Part shown: in pieces, positions 43,499-51,544 of the stretch
Layout: every line of letters starts with the position of its first letter
Position numbering within the stretch: the stretch's first letter is position 1
NCBI GenBank assembly: GCA_902790935.1
Contig: CADATP010000004.1
Location: 20,743-84,742, forward strand
Direction: 5' to 3'
Length of the DNA: 64,000 bases
From: an uncultured Lachnospiraceae bacterium
GTDB lineage: Bacteria; Bacillota; Clostridia; Lachnospirales; Lachnospiraceae
Translations under genes and position numbers: made by a program
Notes under the pieces: generated by a model
What the model was told of the DNA's origin: nothing
Database searches by the model: none
What the model saw: the letters and a program-made list of their open reading frames with translations, nothing else

Positions 43499-44725
43499 CT
43501 AAACGCCTACAATTGTCTTTCTGTACCAGTTAAGTGTATCAAGATATGACTGGTATACTTTGTCGGCATCGATCTCCTTAAGGAGCATTACCCTTGAAAC
43601 CTCGCTCCAATCAGCCTGCTCGTAAGCAAGGATGAATTCATATACAGGAGCAAACTTTCCTTCCTTGGAAACGAGAGCCGCCTTGATGTCATTTGAAACA
43701 TGAATCATCTCTAAAGCTTCACTCATAGGCTTATCAAGGATAACATCAAGCATCGAGAAAAGTCCCATAAGGAACAGTTCTTCGCTTTGCATCTTGAGTC
43801 CGAAGAATCCTGCGATGTTTTCGGCAAATCTCGCGCGGAGCAAGGTAAGACGAGTGATCTCGCTGGGCTGGTCTGAGCTGATTTCTCCCACAACAGCCGT
43901 ATTGATCCATTTCTTTAATTCTTTTTGTCCCAGCATAGCTGCGGCATGTCTGATAGTTGTGATCTCAGCAGTCTTAACAACTCTGTTTACCATCTGCAAA
44001 AGCGATAATGTAAGAGCTGTATCTCTTCCGATGATGTCAGCTGCATCATTGAGCTCAAAGTCAGGATTGTTAACGATCTTTAAGAGCTCTAACTGTGTGA
44101 TCTTAGAGGGAGCGATGTCCTTGCTTCCCTTGGTAACGGGAAGTCTGTAGAACTCTCCTTCGTAATAATGATAACCACCGGTTTTCTTTAAGGATTCAAA
44201 GGTATCCATAGTGTCGATATTTCCGGCGATAAGCTTTGCCGAAGGATAAAGCTTTGAGAAGAACAACTTTGCTTTATCGATGGCGATCTTTTTGTTGTTG
44301 AGGAATACAAAATCAACAAGCTCCAATATAGGTGCATATACCTGGAACTCAGAAACAGCCAGTTTTCTGATGGCTATCTTAAAGCCTGCAGCCTTTAATT
44401 CCTTTAATCTCTTTACATAGGACTCAACCGGAGGAACAGTTCTGTCGATAAGGAGCGCAACCTTTACGTGAGGTACCTTGCACTGCTCTTCGATGTTGGA
44501 AAAGATGGAGACGTTAGATACCGGAACAAATACCATCTTGTCACCGGACAGGGTCTCAATACCCATAGAATTAACGGCCTCAATGCCCTGCACATAAGTA
44601 GCTCCGTCGTATACACCCGTTACCTGTCCGAGAGGATTTAGGAACATGTTATCTTTCTGAGAAAAGACCGAGTATGCACTTACGGCAATATTCTCATCAA
44701 ACAACGGGATAAGTGTTAGCAACAT
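43499..44725 (-). CDS. HDOD-domain protein with degenerate EAL module (YuxH-like)
   Basis: A 408-residue cytosolic protein. The first 200 residues resemble an EAL barrel (AYSVFSQKDNMFLNPLG, VALLIDRTV, VYAPILELVDFVFLNN) but have lost the EAL signature and metal ligands, so no phosphodiesterase activity is expected. Residues about 210-400 are an HDOD domain (ITQLELLKIVNNPDFELNDA, TALTLSLLQMVN, IRHAAAMLGQKELKKWI). Such proteins are signalling adaptors in c-di-GMP networks. AAAGGAG precedes ATG 44725. Confidence 0.88.
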   Translation of the reverse strand: MLLTLIPLFDENIAVSAYSVFSQKDNMFLNPLGQVTGVYDGATYVQGIEAVNSMGIETLSGDKMVFVPVSNVSIFSNIEEQCKVPHVKVALLIDRTVPPVESYVKRLKELKAAGFKIAIRKLAVSEFQVYAPILELVDFVFLNNKKIAIDKAKLFFSKLYPSAKLIAGNIDTMDTFESLKKTGGYHYYEGEFYRLPVTKGSKDIAPSKITQLELLKIVNNPDFELNDAADIIGRDTALTLSLLQMVNRVVKTAEITTIRHAAAMLGQKELKKWINTAVVGEISSDQPSEITRLTLLRARFAENIAGFFGLKMQSEELFLMGLFSMLDVILDKPMSEALEMIHVSNDIKAALVSKEGKFAPVYEFILAYEQADWSEVSRVMLLKEIDADKVYQSYLDTLNWYRKTIVGV

Positions 44726-44769
44726 ACAAAACTCCTTTCCGTTCGGCTTTTGCGCGAACCACCAGAGGC

Positions 44770-45267
44770 TTAAAGCGCTCTGTCCTTTGCAGTAAGATTT
44801 GAAATAAAATACAGAATAAGTCCAAATCCGATAAAGACATCGGAAAGATTAAATACCAGGTTTCTTATCTTGGCAGGTTTAACGTCCAGACTTACATAGT
44901 CCATAACGTATCCCTTTTTCACCCGGTCGTAAGTATTGCTAAGCGCTCCTCCAAGTATAAAGGCAAGTCCTGTCTTCTCAAAGACGCGTCCCCTCTTAGA
45001 TGAAGAAAAACAGAGCATCAAAAATGTCATAACAGTAGAGCCTATCGAAAGCCCCTTGACTTCCCCGGGATATTTCTGTCCAAGGTTTAACATAGCTCCG
45101 CGATTGTGGTGACGCCTGAATCTAAAGATACCCTTTTTAACCTCGGTATCCTCTTCTCCCGGCAGCTCGCAATCCATTTTGCTCTTGATGTACAAGTCTG
45201 CACCCGCGATGGTTGCTGCGCCGATAAAAGGAGCCAGTACACTAAGCAGTGAAGTCCTTTTTTTCAT
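44770..45267 (-). CDS. lspA: Lipoprotein signal peptidase (LspA-like)
   Basis: A 165-residue membrane protein with about four helices. Conserved parts are HNRGAMLN, FILGGALSNTYDRVKKGYVM with DYVS following, and VFNLSDVFIGFGLILYF. The two aspartates of the active-site pair (MDYVS, LSDVF) are present. Some positions differ from the consensus (SNTYDR in place of GNLxDR), so it may be a diverged paralogue. It would remove signal peptides of lipoproteins such as those at 56460 and 60629. Confidence 0.82.
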   Translation of the reverse strand: MKKRTSLLSVLAPFIGAATIAGADLYIKSKMDCELPGEEDTEVKKGIFRFRRHHNRGAMLNLGQKYPGEVKGLSIGSTVMTFLMLCFSSSKRGRVFEKTGLAFILGGALSNTYDRVKKGYVMDYVSLDVKPAKIRNLVFNLSDVFIGFGLILYFISNLTAKDRAL

Positions 45268-45315
45268 AAAGCTATACCTCTTTTACAAAAATAATATAAA
45301 GATATTTGCACTGTT

Positions 45316-45344
45316 ATTTTACCATTTTCTGACTAATTTGAAAA
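45316..45344 (-). promoter_or_regulatory. Probable promoter of lspA
   Basis: Minus strand: TTTTCA (45344-45339), 17 bases, TAAAAT (45321-45316), with TGG just before the -10. The -35 is imperfect. Confidence 0.4.
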
Positions 45345-45347
45345 CTA

Positions 45348-46553
45348 TTAGTTTTTTATTCCGTGGGCCTTAAAAATTTCTGCCATTTCAGTGTATTGTT
45401 TTGCATACACGTGGAAACCGTCGAAGGTATATTCATCGATCAGATACCCGTCCTTATCCACAAAAGGAGCGTTTATATCAAAGTAAAAAACTCTCTCCCC
45501 GTCCGCAAGTTCGGCGATTGCCGTGTTTTTATCGTTGATGTTTAAATTCCTGTAAACGCCGGTCTTGTCATTTTTCTCCGCATCCTTCGATATTCTCATA
45601 TTGGAAACCGTAAAAATAACCGCATCGGGAAGCTGGGTTTTTATCATCTCAAGCATCTCAGAATAGCTTTCCTTAAAGCTTTCCGTCGTACCGTAGCCGC
45701 AATCGTTTGTTCCCATCATAATATAAACTTTGCCGTATTTTTTTCTCTTTATAGCGTCCTCTAACTTGTACTTTTTGTTATTGTTCTGACAGATAACGTT
45801 TTTGCCTCCCATGTAATTGTAGATGCAATAACCATTGTCACAATAAAAGTCCGCTTTATTCCACCCCGCATAGTCAAAGATTCCCACCATTCTTGAATCT
45901 CCCACGAAGCAGGCATCATCAAAATAATCATCTTCCACCGTAACGTAATCCGCGGGAGTATCAAGGGCGATCTTACCGCAGTCTTTGTAATATCTTGAGT
46001 CTATATCTGCGGGATTGTATACTATGCAGTTTCCCTCTACTTCTCCGAAACTGTAGGGGTATTTTTCGGTATCGTAAGATAAATCCGCCGTTTCCGCCCC
46101 GGTTACTGTTTCAGCTGCTTCGCCATCCCCAGGCGCAGCCTCCCCAGAGCCGCATTCGGCACCTACCTCTCCTTCCGCAAGCGTAACTCCGTTCCCGTTC
46201 TCACTACCTTCAGCTCCTGCTGCAGATCCTGTATTTCCCGCACCATCAATTACAGTATTATCTATATTTTCTGTATTCTCCGCACTCACTGCAATATCTG
46301 CATTGCCCTGACTGAAAGCTGAATCAGCTTCTCCTAATGTAGCGGGTATGAATGCGATCTCATCTGTTTTGGATTCCGGAATTGTATTTTCCGGAAACTT
46401 CTCATTTTCGGAAGGGAAGCTGACCCTGCCGTCCTCCAGAAAAGGGATCCTTATCTGCCCCGAGGCATTTAAAGCCTTGTATCCCCAAAAGAGGCAGATA
46501 AAAACAAGTATAAGCACGGTATAGGGCGCTTTTTTAATAAATGATTCTTTCAT
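45348..46553 (-). CDS. Membrane-anchored SGNH/GDSL hydrolase, partner of MBOAT acyltransferase
   Basis: About 401 residues from ATG 46553 (a longer in-frame extension overlaps the MBOAT gene and is unlikely). One N-terminal membrane helix (APYTVLILVFICLFWGYKAL) is followed by a low-complexity linker of about 130 residues rich in Glu, Gly, Ala and Asn. The SGNH domain comes next: CFVGDSRMVGIFDYAGW (nucleophile Ser), YIMMGTNDCG (Asn) and FDGFHVYAKQ (catalytic Asp and His). It lies 17 bases after an MBOAT gene, so it likely transfers or edits O-acetyl groups on an extracellular polysaccharide. Confidence 0.85.
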   Translation of the reverse strand: MKESFIKKAPYTVLILVFICLFWGYKALNASGQIRIPFLEDGRVSFPSENEKFPENTIPESKTDEIAFIPATLGEADSAFSQGNADIAVSAENTENIDNTVIDGAGNTGSAAGAEGSENGNGVTLAEGEVGAECGSGEAAPGDGEAAETVTGAETADLSYDTEKYPYSFGEVEGNCIVYNPADIDSRYYKDCGKIALDTPADYVTVEDDYFDDACFVGDSRMVGIFDYAGWNKADFYCDNGYCIYNYMGGKNVICQNNNKKYKLEDAIKRKKYGKVYIMMGTNDCGYGTTESFKESYSEMLEMIKTQLPDAVIFTVSNMRISKDAEKNDKTGVYRNLNINDKNTAIAELADGERVFYFDINAPFVDKDGYLIDEYTFDGFHVYAKQYTEMAEIFKAHGIKN

Positions 46554-46570
46554 ATATATCACCGAAATTT

Positions 46571-47893
46571 TTAGAAAATATAATACATAAACGCTCCGCC
46601 CTTCCCCTGAATGATAAAGTAAACGGATATTGCGAACATAGGTGCCAGAATAAGCACCATCCACCACTTCTTTCCGAACTTTTTGGCAAACATTCTCGGA
46701 AGAGGCGTCATAGCAAAGATTCCACCCGCCAAAAGATACCAGTATGTCCTTATGTATCTCATAAACTGACTGCCTGCAGGGGATGCCCCTTCGATACGTA
46801 TTCCGAAAAGGCACTTTAAATAATCAATAAGTGAGCTCATATCATTAATAGCAAAGACAACCCAGCTTATTACGATGACAAAGATAAGGTATACGTTTCC
46901 GAGCCCTTTAACCTTTGTAAGCTTTCCAAGGGGAGTAAACTTTTCAAGGACGATAAGTAAAAACAGCAAAAGTCCCCAGATTATAAAGTTAAGCCCGAAG
47001 CCGTGCCAAAATCCGGTAATAAGCCAAACGATCAAAAGGTTTAAGATATTTCGAAAGGCGCCTTTTTTGCTGCCGCCTAAGGGGATATAAATATAATCCC
47101 TAAACCAGGCTCCGAGAGTAATATGCCATCTTCTCCAAAACTCTCCCACGCTCCTTGAGGAATAAGGCTCGTTAAAGTTTTCCGGAAGGTTAATCCCAAA
47201 CATCTTTCCGAGAGCTACAGCCATCAGCGAATATCCGAAAAAGTCCATATAAAGCTCTATGGTATACGTAATCGCTCCGAGCCAGGCTACGCTTGTCGTA
47301 ATTCCGGCGGCTCCGGCTACATTTATTGAGTTCCAAAGCGTTGCAAGATTATCGGCAATAACAACCTTTATAAACATACCCGCCGTAAAAAGCCTTGCGC
47401 CCTCTTCAATACCTTCGGCGGTAACAAGTCTTTTTTCGTCCGCCCTCTTAAGGTCGTCTTTATAATCCTTGTATCTAACAAGGGGGCCCATAACCAACTT
47501 AGGGAAATACATAGACATAGTGCAAAAATCTATAAAGGTTATCTTTTCGTTTTTCGTATCAACCAAAAGGGATATCATCTGGAATGTATAAAAGCTGATG
47601 CCCAAAGGTAAGAATCCTAAAATTTTGCACGCAAGTAAAATCCCGGCATTAAATATGACGGAAACTACCAAAGGTGCTGTTTTTCTTTTAACATTTAAAA
47701 TCCATTTTTGAAATCCGAAATTGATTGCCACTGATGCGGCCAGACCAATAACGAGATATTTTTGCCCAAAAGTATAAAAAAGTAATCCTCCAAGTACAAG
47801 AAGGGGCTTTTGAAATTTAACCGATACTACTCTTAATGCTAATATATAAACGGGCAGAAAAATAAATAAGAAATTAATCTGCACGAAACTCAC
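46571..47893 (-). CDS. MBOAT-family membrane O-acyltransferase (AlgI/DltB-like)
   Basis: A 440-residue protein with about ten or more membrane helices. The family motif is FWRRWHITLGAWFRDYIYIP, and the active-site His is in VWLITGFWHGFGLNF. It moves acyl groups across the membrane onto a secreted polymer together with an SGNH partner, which is encoded next. No dltA or dltC is near, so exopolysaccharide acetylation is more likely than teichoic acid D-alanylation. GTG 47893 is the start, with AGGAG ten bases before. A possible promoter (TTGACG-16-TATTTT) is back-to-back with the tRNA promoter. Confidence 0.9.
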   Translation of the reverse strand: MSFVQINFLFIFLPVYILALRVVSVKFQKPLLVLGGLLFYTFGQKYLVIGLAASVAINFGFQKWILNVKRKTAPLVVSVIFNAGILLACKILGFLPLGISFYTFQMISLLVDTKNEKITFIDFCTMSMYFPKLVMGPLVRYKDYKDDLKRADEKRLVTAEGIEEGARLFTAGMFIKVVIADNLATLWNSINVAGAAGITTSVAWLGAITYTIELYMDFFGYSLMAVALGKMFGINLPENFNEPYSSRSVGEFWRRWHITLGAWFRDYIYIPLGGSKKGAFRNILNLLIVWLITGFWHGFGLNFIIWGLLLFLLIVLEKFTPLGKLTKVKGLGNVYLIFVIVISWVVFAINDMSSLIDYLKCLFGIRIEGASPAGSQFMRYIRTYWYLLAGGIFAMTPLPRMFAKKFGKKWWMVLILAPMFAISVYFIIQGKGGAFMYYIF

Positions 47894-47935
47894 TTTTATG
47901 TTGCTCCTAAAATAAAAATTTTTTTAAAATAATTG

Positions 47936-47964
47936 TTGACATCTAATCGTCAATTTGATATTAT
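47936..47964 (+). promoter_or_regulatory. Sigma-A promoter of tRNA-Thr, overlapping a divergent -35
   Basis: TTGACA (47936-47941) and TATTAT (47959-47964) are 17 bases apart, almost ideal. CGTCAA at 47948-47953 is TTGACG on the other strand, so the two -35 boxes of tRNA and MBOAT lie within one dyad (TTGAC...GTCAA). Confidence 0.85.
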
Positions 47965-47994
47965 AGCCTTCGGTTGCTGAAACACGCAACGCAA

Positions 47995-48067
47995 GCTGAT
48001 GTGGCTCAGTCGGTAGAGCGTCGCCTTGGTAAGGCGGAGGTCACGGGTCCGATTCCCGTCATCAGCT
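47995..48067 (+). tRNA. tRNA-Thr (anticodon GGT)
   Basis: All arms pair: acceptor GCTGATG/CATCAGC, D stem GCTC/GAGC, anticodon stem TCGCC/GGCGG with loop TTGGTAA (anticodon at 48028-48030), and T stem ACGGG/CCCGT. Total 73 bases with discriminator T; CCA is not encoded. The T loop reads TCCGATT, with C in place of the near-universal T55. A run of T follows as terminator. Confidence 0.95.
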
Positions 48068-48090
48068 TCTTTTTTTTGCTTATTTTTAAG

Positions 48091-48690
48091 CTAATGCTTT
48101 TTCTTTCCATAGCTGTAGTACTCTCCCATCATCTCTTCCCTCTTTTTGTTTTCGTTATGGTCCATAACAAATCCGATGCTGAGTGCGATGATCATTGAGA
48201 TGGCAAATCCGATCCATACGCTTCCGATGACGATTCCCAAAAGGACTCCCACGATAATTCCGATGATAAAATATAGTCCCAGCCAGCTGGTCTTTTCGCG
48301 AATTACGGAATACTTCTCTACTCCGCCCTTTTCGATACTCTGCCCCTCTCTGTAGACAAAGCCGCTCTTTTCGAGTGAGGATATAAGGGCAGAATCCTCC
48401 TTATCCGCAAAAGCCTCAACAACATAAATATTGCTGTGTAAGAAGGCCCATTCCTTCATCATCTTAAGGACATTTGTTCCAAACCCTCTTCCCCTGAAAG
48501 ACTTTTCGATCTCGACGGAAATAGGAACGATTCCGGCATGCTTTTCCCCTTCGAAAGAAACCCAGCCAATCTTTGTATTATCATTGTCCTTGTCAGCAAG
48601 AAATACATCCCACTTAGAGTCCCAGATGTTGTTTTCATCCGTTGCTCTCGCGATGAGATTTCCTGATTTATATTCGTACTTCTTCGCCAT
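48091..48690 (-). CDS. GNAT acetyltransferase with C-terminal membrane anchor
   Basis: A 199-residue protein. Residues 1-135 are a GNAT domain with acetyl-CoA loop EIEKSFRGRGFGTNVLKMMK and ALISSLEKSGFVYREG. Residues about 137-178 form two membrane helices (WLGLYFIIGIIVGVLLGIVI; WIGFAISMIIALSIGFVM), and a His/Lys-rich tail ends it. The acetyltransferase would face the cytosol. The substrate is unknown. Confidence 0.82.
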   Translation of the reverse strand: MAKKYEYKSGNLIARATDENNIWDSKWDVFLADKDNDNTKIGWVSFEGEKHAGIVPISVEIEKSFRGRGFGTNVLKMMKEWAFLHSNIYVVEAFADKEDSALISSLEKSGFVYREGQSIEKGGVEKYSVIREKTSWLGLYFIIGIIVGVLLGIVIGSVWIGFAISMIIALSIGFVMDHNENKKREEMMGEYYSYGKKKH

Positions 48691-48717
48691 ATTTACCCCC
48701 TATATTAAGTAAAAATC

Positions 48718-49707
48718 TTAAGCTACATCATTTCCGTTTTTAACGCCTGCGGCGGCGTCTACCATATTTTGAAGCGTGGTTTCGGCGATGGCTTCAAGCG
48801 CTTCCTTAGTGTAGAATCCCTGGTGGGATGTTATCATAACATTCGGGAAAGAAAGGAGTCTTGCGGTAACCGAATGCTGCATTATCTCGTCCGAGCGGTC
48901 TTCGTATACATTGCCGGTCTCTTCCTCGTATACATCAAGTCCGACGCCGAGGAATTTGTTAAGTCTGATACCCTCGATAAGCTCGTCTGTATCTACAAGA
49001 GCGCCTCTGGATGTATTTACAAGTATGACTCCGTCCTTCATCTTTTTGATGTTCTCAATATTTATCATATGATAAGTAGAGTCCATTAAAGGGCAGTGTA
49101 GCGAAATAAGATCAGATCGACTAAGAAGCTCATCTAAGGACACATACTCCGTAAATTCCAAGAGATCGGGATTTTGGTATACATCGTACGCAATGATCTT
49201 CATACCGAATCCCCGGCATATCCTTGCCATAGCAGCGCCGATCTTTCCGGTTCCGACGATTCCCGCGGTCTTTCCGTAGAAGTTTACTCCGCGAAGTCCC
49301 GTAAGGGTGTAATCGTTTTCACGAACTTTATTGTAGGCTTTGTATAACCTTCGGTTAACAGCAAGAGCAAGTCCCATAGCAAGCTCGGCTACAGATTCGG
49401 GGGAGTATCCCGGAACTCTCTTTACTACGATGCCCAGCTCTTTAGCCTTATCTACATCAACATTGTTAAATCCCGCGCATCTCATAAGGACGCACTTAAC
49501 GCCGCATTCTTTAAGTACCTCTAAGGTCTTTGCACCCACATCTGCGCTTACAAAAGCGCATACACCGTCATATCCCTTTGCCAGAGCGGCAGTCATGGGT
49601 TCAAGCTCATGGTCGATATAATCAATGGTTATATCGGGATATTTTTCATTAACAGGTCCAAAAGACTTTTTGTCGTAGATTTTAGCTGCGTAGAAAAGAA
49701 GTTTCAT
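48718..49707 (-). CDS. ldhA: D-lactate dehydrogenase (2-hydroxyacid dehydrogenase, LdhA type)
   Basis: A 329-residue enzyme reducing pyruvate to D-lactate with NADH in fermentation. NAD site: TAGIVGTGKIGAAMARICRG, with Asp in AYDVYQ. Catalytic residues: Arg in VNTSRGALVDTDEL, Glu in VGLDVYEEETG and His in VMITSHQGFYTKEAL. The DVYEEE...LLSFPNV segment is characteristic of the LdhA group rather than phosphoglycerate dehydrogenase. Confidence 0.92.
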   Translation of the reverse strand: MKLLFYAAKIYDKKSFGPVNEKYPDITIDYIDHELEPMTAALAKGYDGVCAFVSADVGAKTLEVLKECGVKCVLMRCAGFNNVDVDKAKELGIVVKRVPGYSPESVAELAMGLALAVNRRLYKAYNKVRENDYTLTGLRGVNFYGKTAGIVGTGKIGAAMARICRGFGMKIIAYDVYQNPDLLEFTEYVSLDELLSRSDLISLHCPLMDSTYHMINIENIKKMKDGVILVNTSRGALVDTDELIEGIRLNKFLGVGLDVYEEETGNVYEDRSDEIMQHSVTARLLSFPNVMITSHQGFYTKEALEAIAETTLQNMVDAAAGVKNGNDVA

Positions 49708-49721
49708 ATTTTGCCCTCCAT

Positions 49722-50351
49722 TTACTGCGTGCGGATCTTTTTGAGCTTTTTCTTCGCTCTCTGGATCGCGTTATCTGTTTCCTTTGCGCTCTTGCCCATA
49801 ATCCTGGCAACATCGCTGCTCTTCATACCTGTAATATAAAGTCCTAAGGCTTCCCTTTCAAGAGCGGTTAAATCCTCTCTGAAGGCCTTTTCAAACCTTT
49901 CTTTAAGTTCGGCTGTAAGGACAGTTTTTTCCGGATCCGACTCTTCGCTTCCGGGAAGCTGTTCAACAAGCTCCAAAGGCCCCTTCGCGTCTTTATTTCC
50001 GGAATCGAAAAAGGATATATAATTGTTTAGAAATGAATGTTTTTTGTCATTTGAAGCCTTTATGGCGCTGTAAACCTTTCGCGTAACACAAAGATCCGCA
50101 AAGGTAAAAAAGGATGCGTCACGTCCGAAATCATAATCATTTACAGCCTGAAAAAGACCGATCATCCCCTCCTGGATCAGATCTTCGCTCTCCCCGCCCA
50201 ATATAAAAAGGGAGCGGGTTTTTGAGAGTACCAGGTTCTTATATTTTACCATAAGATAATCAATAATTCCCGTCTCTCCTGCTCTGTACTTTTCGATCAG
50301 TTCCTCATCCGTATATTTTTCGTATTCCGACCTTAGTATTGGTTCCGCCAT
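49722..50351 (-). CDS. sigH: Sigma-70 family factor, SigH (sigma-30) type
   Basis: A 209-residue group with region 2 (YKNLVLSKTRSLFILGGESE, DLIQEGMIGLFQAVNDYDF) and region 4 (LTALEREALGLYITGMKSSD, VARIMGKSAKETDNAIQRAK). Position directly after rlmB matches sigH in Firmicutes. It steers transition-state or early sporulation genes in spore formers; here its role may differ because spo0A is absent from its usual place after recN. The ATG overlaps the rlmB stop by one base (TAATG). Confidence 0.93.
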   Translation of the reverse strand: MAEPILRSEYEKYTDEELIEKYRAGETGIIDYLMVKYKNLVLSKTRSLFILGGESEDLIQEGMIGLFQAVNDYDFGRDASFFTFADLCVTRKVYSAIKASNDKKHSFLNNYISFFDSGNKDAKGPLELVEQLPGSEESDPEKTVLTAELKERFEKAFREDLTALEREALGLYITGMKSSDVARIMGKSAKETDNAIQRAKKKLKKIRTQ

Positions 50352-51091
50352 TATGAAAGCCTCTGTCTAACGATCTCGTACGCAAGTACGCCTGCTGCCA
50401 CCGACGCGTTAAGGGAATCGATATCTCCCTTCATAGGTATGGAAGCTACCATATCGCATTTTTCCTTAACAAGTCTTCCGACTCCCTCGCCTTCGTTTCC
50501 GATGACAAGGCCGATGGGTCCCTTAAGATTTAACTTATACATTTCCGTACCGCCCATATCGGCGCAGACAAACCAGAGACCTTCTTTTTTAAGTTCCTCT
50601 ATAGTCTTCGAAAGGTTCGTAACCTTTGCAACGGGAGTATAGTTTAAAGCTCCGGCGCTTGTTCTTGCTACGGTGGCGGTAAGACCCACCGCACGATTCT
50701 TGGGGATGATAACGCCGTGGGCTCCGGCAAGATTGGCAGTCCTTATAATAGCGCCGAGATTGTGGGGATCTTCAATATTATCAAGTAAAAAGATAAAAGG
50801 ATCCTCACCCTTTTTTCTCGCATTCTCGAGAATATCCTTAACCTCACTGTACTCGTAAGCGGCGCACTCTGCGATAACGCCCTGGTGCTTTCCCGTTTCG
50901 GACATACGGTCAAGTACTTCCTTGGTAACAAATTTAAGGATCGTATCACCCTTTTTTGCTTCTTTTTTAATTGTGTTTATAGGGCCGTCCTGACATCCGT
51001 CAAGGATATAGAGCTTGTCTATCGGCTTTCCGCTTCTTAAAGCCTCTATAACGGCATTGCGGCCTTCTATTTTAAATTCCTGATAACCCAT
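50351..51091 (-). CDS. rlmB: 23S rRNA (guanosine-2'-O)-methyltransferase RlmB
   Basis: A 246-residue SPOUT methyltransferase. The N-terminal substrate-binding part begins FKIEGRNAVIEALRSGKPID. The knot contains LLDNIEDPHNLGAIIRTANL, IIPKNRAVGLTATVARTSAG, LVIGNEGEGVGRLVKEKCD and SIPMKGDIDSLNASVAAGVL. Homologues modify G2251. It lies between mrnC and sigH. Confidence 0.96.
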   Translation of the reverse strand: MGYQEFKIEGRNAVIEALRSGKPIDKLYILDGCQDGPINTIKKEAKKGDTILKFVTKEVLDRMSETGKHQGVIAECAAYEYSEVKDILENARKKGEDPFIFLLDNIEDPHNLGAIIRTANLAGAHGVIIPKNRAVGLTATVARTSAGALNYTPVAKVTNLSKTIEELKKEGLWFVCADMGGTEMYKLNLKGPIGLVIGNEGEGVGRLVKEKCDMVASIPMKGDIDSLNASVAAGVLAYEIVRQRLS

Positions 51092-51544
51092 TTAGCTTTC
51101 CTCACTGTCTAAGTATTCAACGGCGTACGCGGCGATCTCAACAACTCTTTGCTGACGTCCCGTAAGATAGAGATATCCTATAAGTGCTTCAAATCCCGTA
51201 GCCTTACGGTAGTCCTGTATATCCGCGTTTTTGGCAGAGGTTTGGGACTTGGCGTTCCTGCCCCTTTTGTAGATTTCCTGCTCCTCCTCGGAGAGGATAT
51301 CTCCGCACTTTAAAATATGAACTATGGCCTTTGACTGAGCCTCGGCCTTAACGTACTTTACCGCCTCTTTATTAAGCTCGTTTGCGGGCCTGTTGGCACG
51401 CTCCACCACAAGAGTCCTTACGATGGTATCGTAAACATCATCGCCTATATAAGCCAAAGCAAGCGGGGAGTAAGCATTTATATCCTTATCCCCGCATGCG
51501 AATGCGTCTTTAATCTGTTTAAGAAGTGTTACTGTCTCTTCCAC
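51092..51544 (-). CDS. mrnC: Mini-ribonuclease III
   Basis: A 150-residue RNase III catalytic domain without the dsRNA-binding domain: AYSPLALAYIGDDVYDTIVR, then FEALIGYLYLTGRQQRVVEI with the metal-binding Glu and Asp. It matures 23S rRNA ends. Its start overlaps the end of cysS by 16 bases. Confidence 0.94.
   Translation of the reverse strand: MEETVTLLKQIKDAFACGDKDINAYSPLALAYIGDDVYDTIVRTLVVERANRPANELNKEAVKYVKAEAQSKAIVHILKCGDILSEEEQEIYKRGRNAKSQTSAKNADIQDYRKATGFEALIGYLYLTGRQQRVVEIAAYAVEYLDSEES

Noticed and set aside
45348-46814. 488-residue form of the SGNH protein
   Set aside because: The extra N-terminal 87 residues overlap the MBOAT gene and look non-coding; ATG 46553 begins a normal membrane anchor.
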